Assembly (NCBI GenBank): GCA_016296565.1
Contig: JAEDJB010000021.1
Location: forward strand, 1 to 20,114
DNA: 20,114 nucleotides
Reading direction: 5' to 3'
Origin: Oscillospiraceae bacterium
GTDB lineage: Bacteria > Bacillota > Clostridia > Oscillospirales > Oscillospiraceae
Within the stretch, counting starts at the first letter, position 1. Every line of letters begins with the position of its first letter. Below are positions 19,939-20,114 of the stretch, piece by piece. A program made the translations under genes and the position numbers. The notes under the pieces are model-generated. The model was not told the origin of the DNA. It saw only the letters and a list, made by a program, of their open reading frames with translations, and searched no databases.

Positions 19939-19980
19939 AAGCGCCACACAGATTCCAATCTGTGAGGCGCTTTTATTTTT
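19939..19980 (+). terminator. Attenuator terminator before aroF
   Basis: The stem AAGCGCC-A-CACAGATT (19939-19954) pairs with AATCTGTG-A-GGCGCTT (19957-19972) with a single A-A mismatch. It is followed by a T-run ending TTTTATTTTT (19971-19980). It lies between the leader peptide and aroF, where unconditional termination would silence aroF; this supports a regulated terminator. Confidence 0.92.
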
Positions 19981-20035
19981 CGCAAACGAGCATACTTCTC
20001 GAGAAACAATGGATGGATGAAAGGAGACCTTCATT

Positions 20036-20114
20036 ATGATCGCAGTATTAAAGCATGGTGCTTCCCCTGAGCGCACCGAGCACCTTATCAACTGGCTGAA
20101 AGAGCAGAACCTGG
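20036..20114 (+). CDS. aroF: 3-deoxy-7-phosphoheptulonate (DAHP) synthase, N-terminal fragment
   Basis: Only the first 26 residues are in the window (MIAVLKHGASPERTEHLINW, then LKEQNL), running off the right edge. The M-I-x-V-L-K-x-G-(5-6)-E-H-(2)-x-W-L-K pattern is the N-terminal ferredoxin-like regulatory domain of Bacillus/Thermotoga-type (AroAIbeta) DAHP synthases, which condense phosphoenolpyruvate and erythrose 4-phosphate. In several members this domain binds Tyr or Phe for feedback inhibition. AAAGGAG (20020-20026) lies 9 bases upstream of the ATG. The Phe/Tyr leader peptide upstream independently supports an aromatic-pathway gene. A bifunctional DAHP synthase/chorismate mutase cannot be excluded from the fragment. 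Confidence 0.85.
   Translation, partial: MIAVLKHGASPERTEHLINWLKEQNL

Larger units (their letters stand above)
19774..19980 (+). ncRNA. Ribosome-mediated transcription attenuator for aroF
   Basis: The transcribed leader holds the Phe/Tyr peptide and competing helices. The terminator is at 19939-19980. An antiterminator strand AATTTGTG(C)TGG (19886-19897) can pair with CCACACAGATT (19944-19954), the 5' arm of the terminator, with one G-U pair and one bulged C. That strand begins 5 bases after the stop codon, so a ribosome finishing the peptide would cover much of it and let the terminator form, whereas one stalled at the Phe/Tyr codons would leave it free. Further helices are 19851-19860/19872-19881, TGGTA/TACCA (19882-19886 with 19904-19908) and TTCTTCC/GGAAGAA (19916-19922 with 19928-19934). 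GAAGAAGGGAT (19779-19789) can also pair perfectly with ATCCCTTCTTC (19911-19921). The pairings are seen in the sequence; the mechanism is inferred. Confidence 0.8.

Overview
This window reads as a chromosomal segment of a GC-rich Clostridia bacterium, most likely an Oscillospiraceae-type gut anaerobe (Flavonifractor/Pseudoflavonifractor-like). That placement is inferred from the very GC-rich codon use, a YtrA-type GntR/ABC operon, a rhodanese-less Firmicutes ThiI, an SLH-domain surface protein, DUF2325/DUF3793 genes, a T-box on the leucine operon, and short interspersed palindromic elements. There are no rRNA or tRNA genes, phage genes, transposase genes or CRISPR arrays. The window is mostly ordinary chromosome; the interest lies in its regulatory DNA and RNA.

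Layout. 1-155: hairpin-rich intergenic DNA ending in a terminator. 156-2019 (minus): GntR regulator, ABC ATPase and ABC-2 permease with overlapping ends, behind a promoter covered by a perfect 26-bp palindromic operator. 2173-2586 (plus): an unrecognised 137-aa protein that converges on 2636-4459 (minus), a patatin-like lipase followed by a MaoC-type enoyl-CoA hydratase. 4627-8667 (plus): yifB/comM-like ATPase, thiI and cinA, closed by a terminator. 8803-9939 (plus): a secreted SLH protein that converges tail to tail on a DUF2325-DUF3793 pair (minus, 9948-10801). That pair has a strong promoter and two GTTAGC-type palindromes resembling a metalloregulator box. 11312-14358 (plus): a membrane glycosyltransferase 2 with a long structured 5' leader, a MATE transporter and a small Cys-rich protein. 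14434-19570 (plus): the leucine operon leuA-leuC-leuD-leuB behind a complete leucine T-box (specifier CTC), with a 169-bp MITE-like element between leuA and leuC. 19571-20114: a foldback-rich spacer, then a promoter, a 26-codon Phe/Tyr-rich leader peptide, alternative RNA hairpins, a terminator, and the start of aroF (DAHP synthase), which runs off the end.

How the parts work together. leuA, leuCD and leuB convert 2-ketoisovalerate to 2-ketoisocaproate, the leucine precursor. Transcription is gated by uncharged tRNA-Leu through the T-box. Directly downstream, the first enzyme of aromatic biosynthesis appears to be gated by a different device: a ribosome-mediated attenuator. Its peptide carries seven Phe/Tyr codons within eight positions, and a strand just after its stop codon can pair with the 5' arm of the terminator. 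I consider this aroF leader the most interesting element of the window. The GTTAGC-box operators of DUF2325/DUF3793, the unidentified structured leader of the glycosyltransferase and the MITE-like repeats come next.
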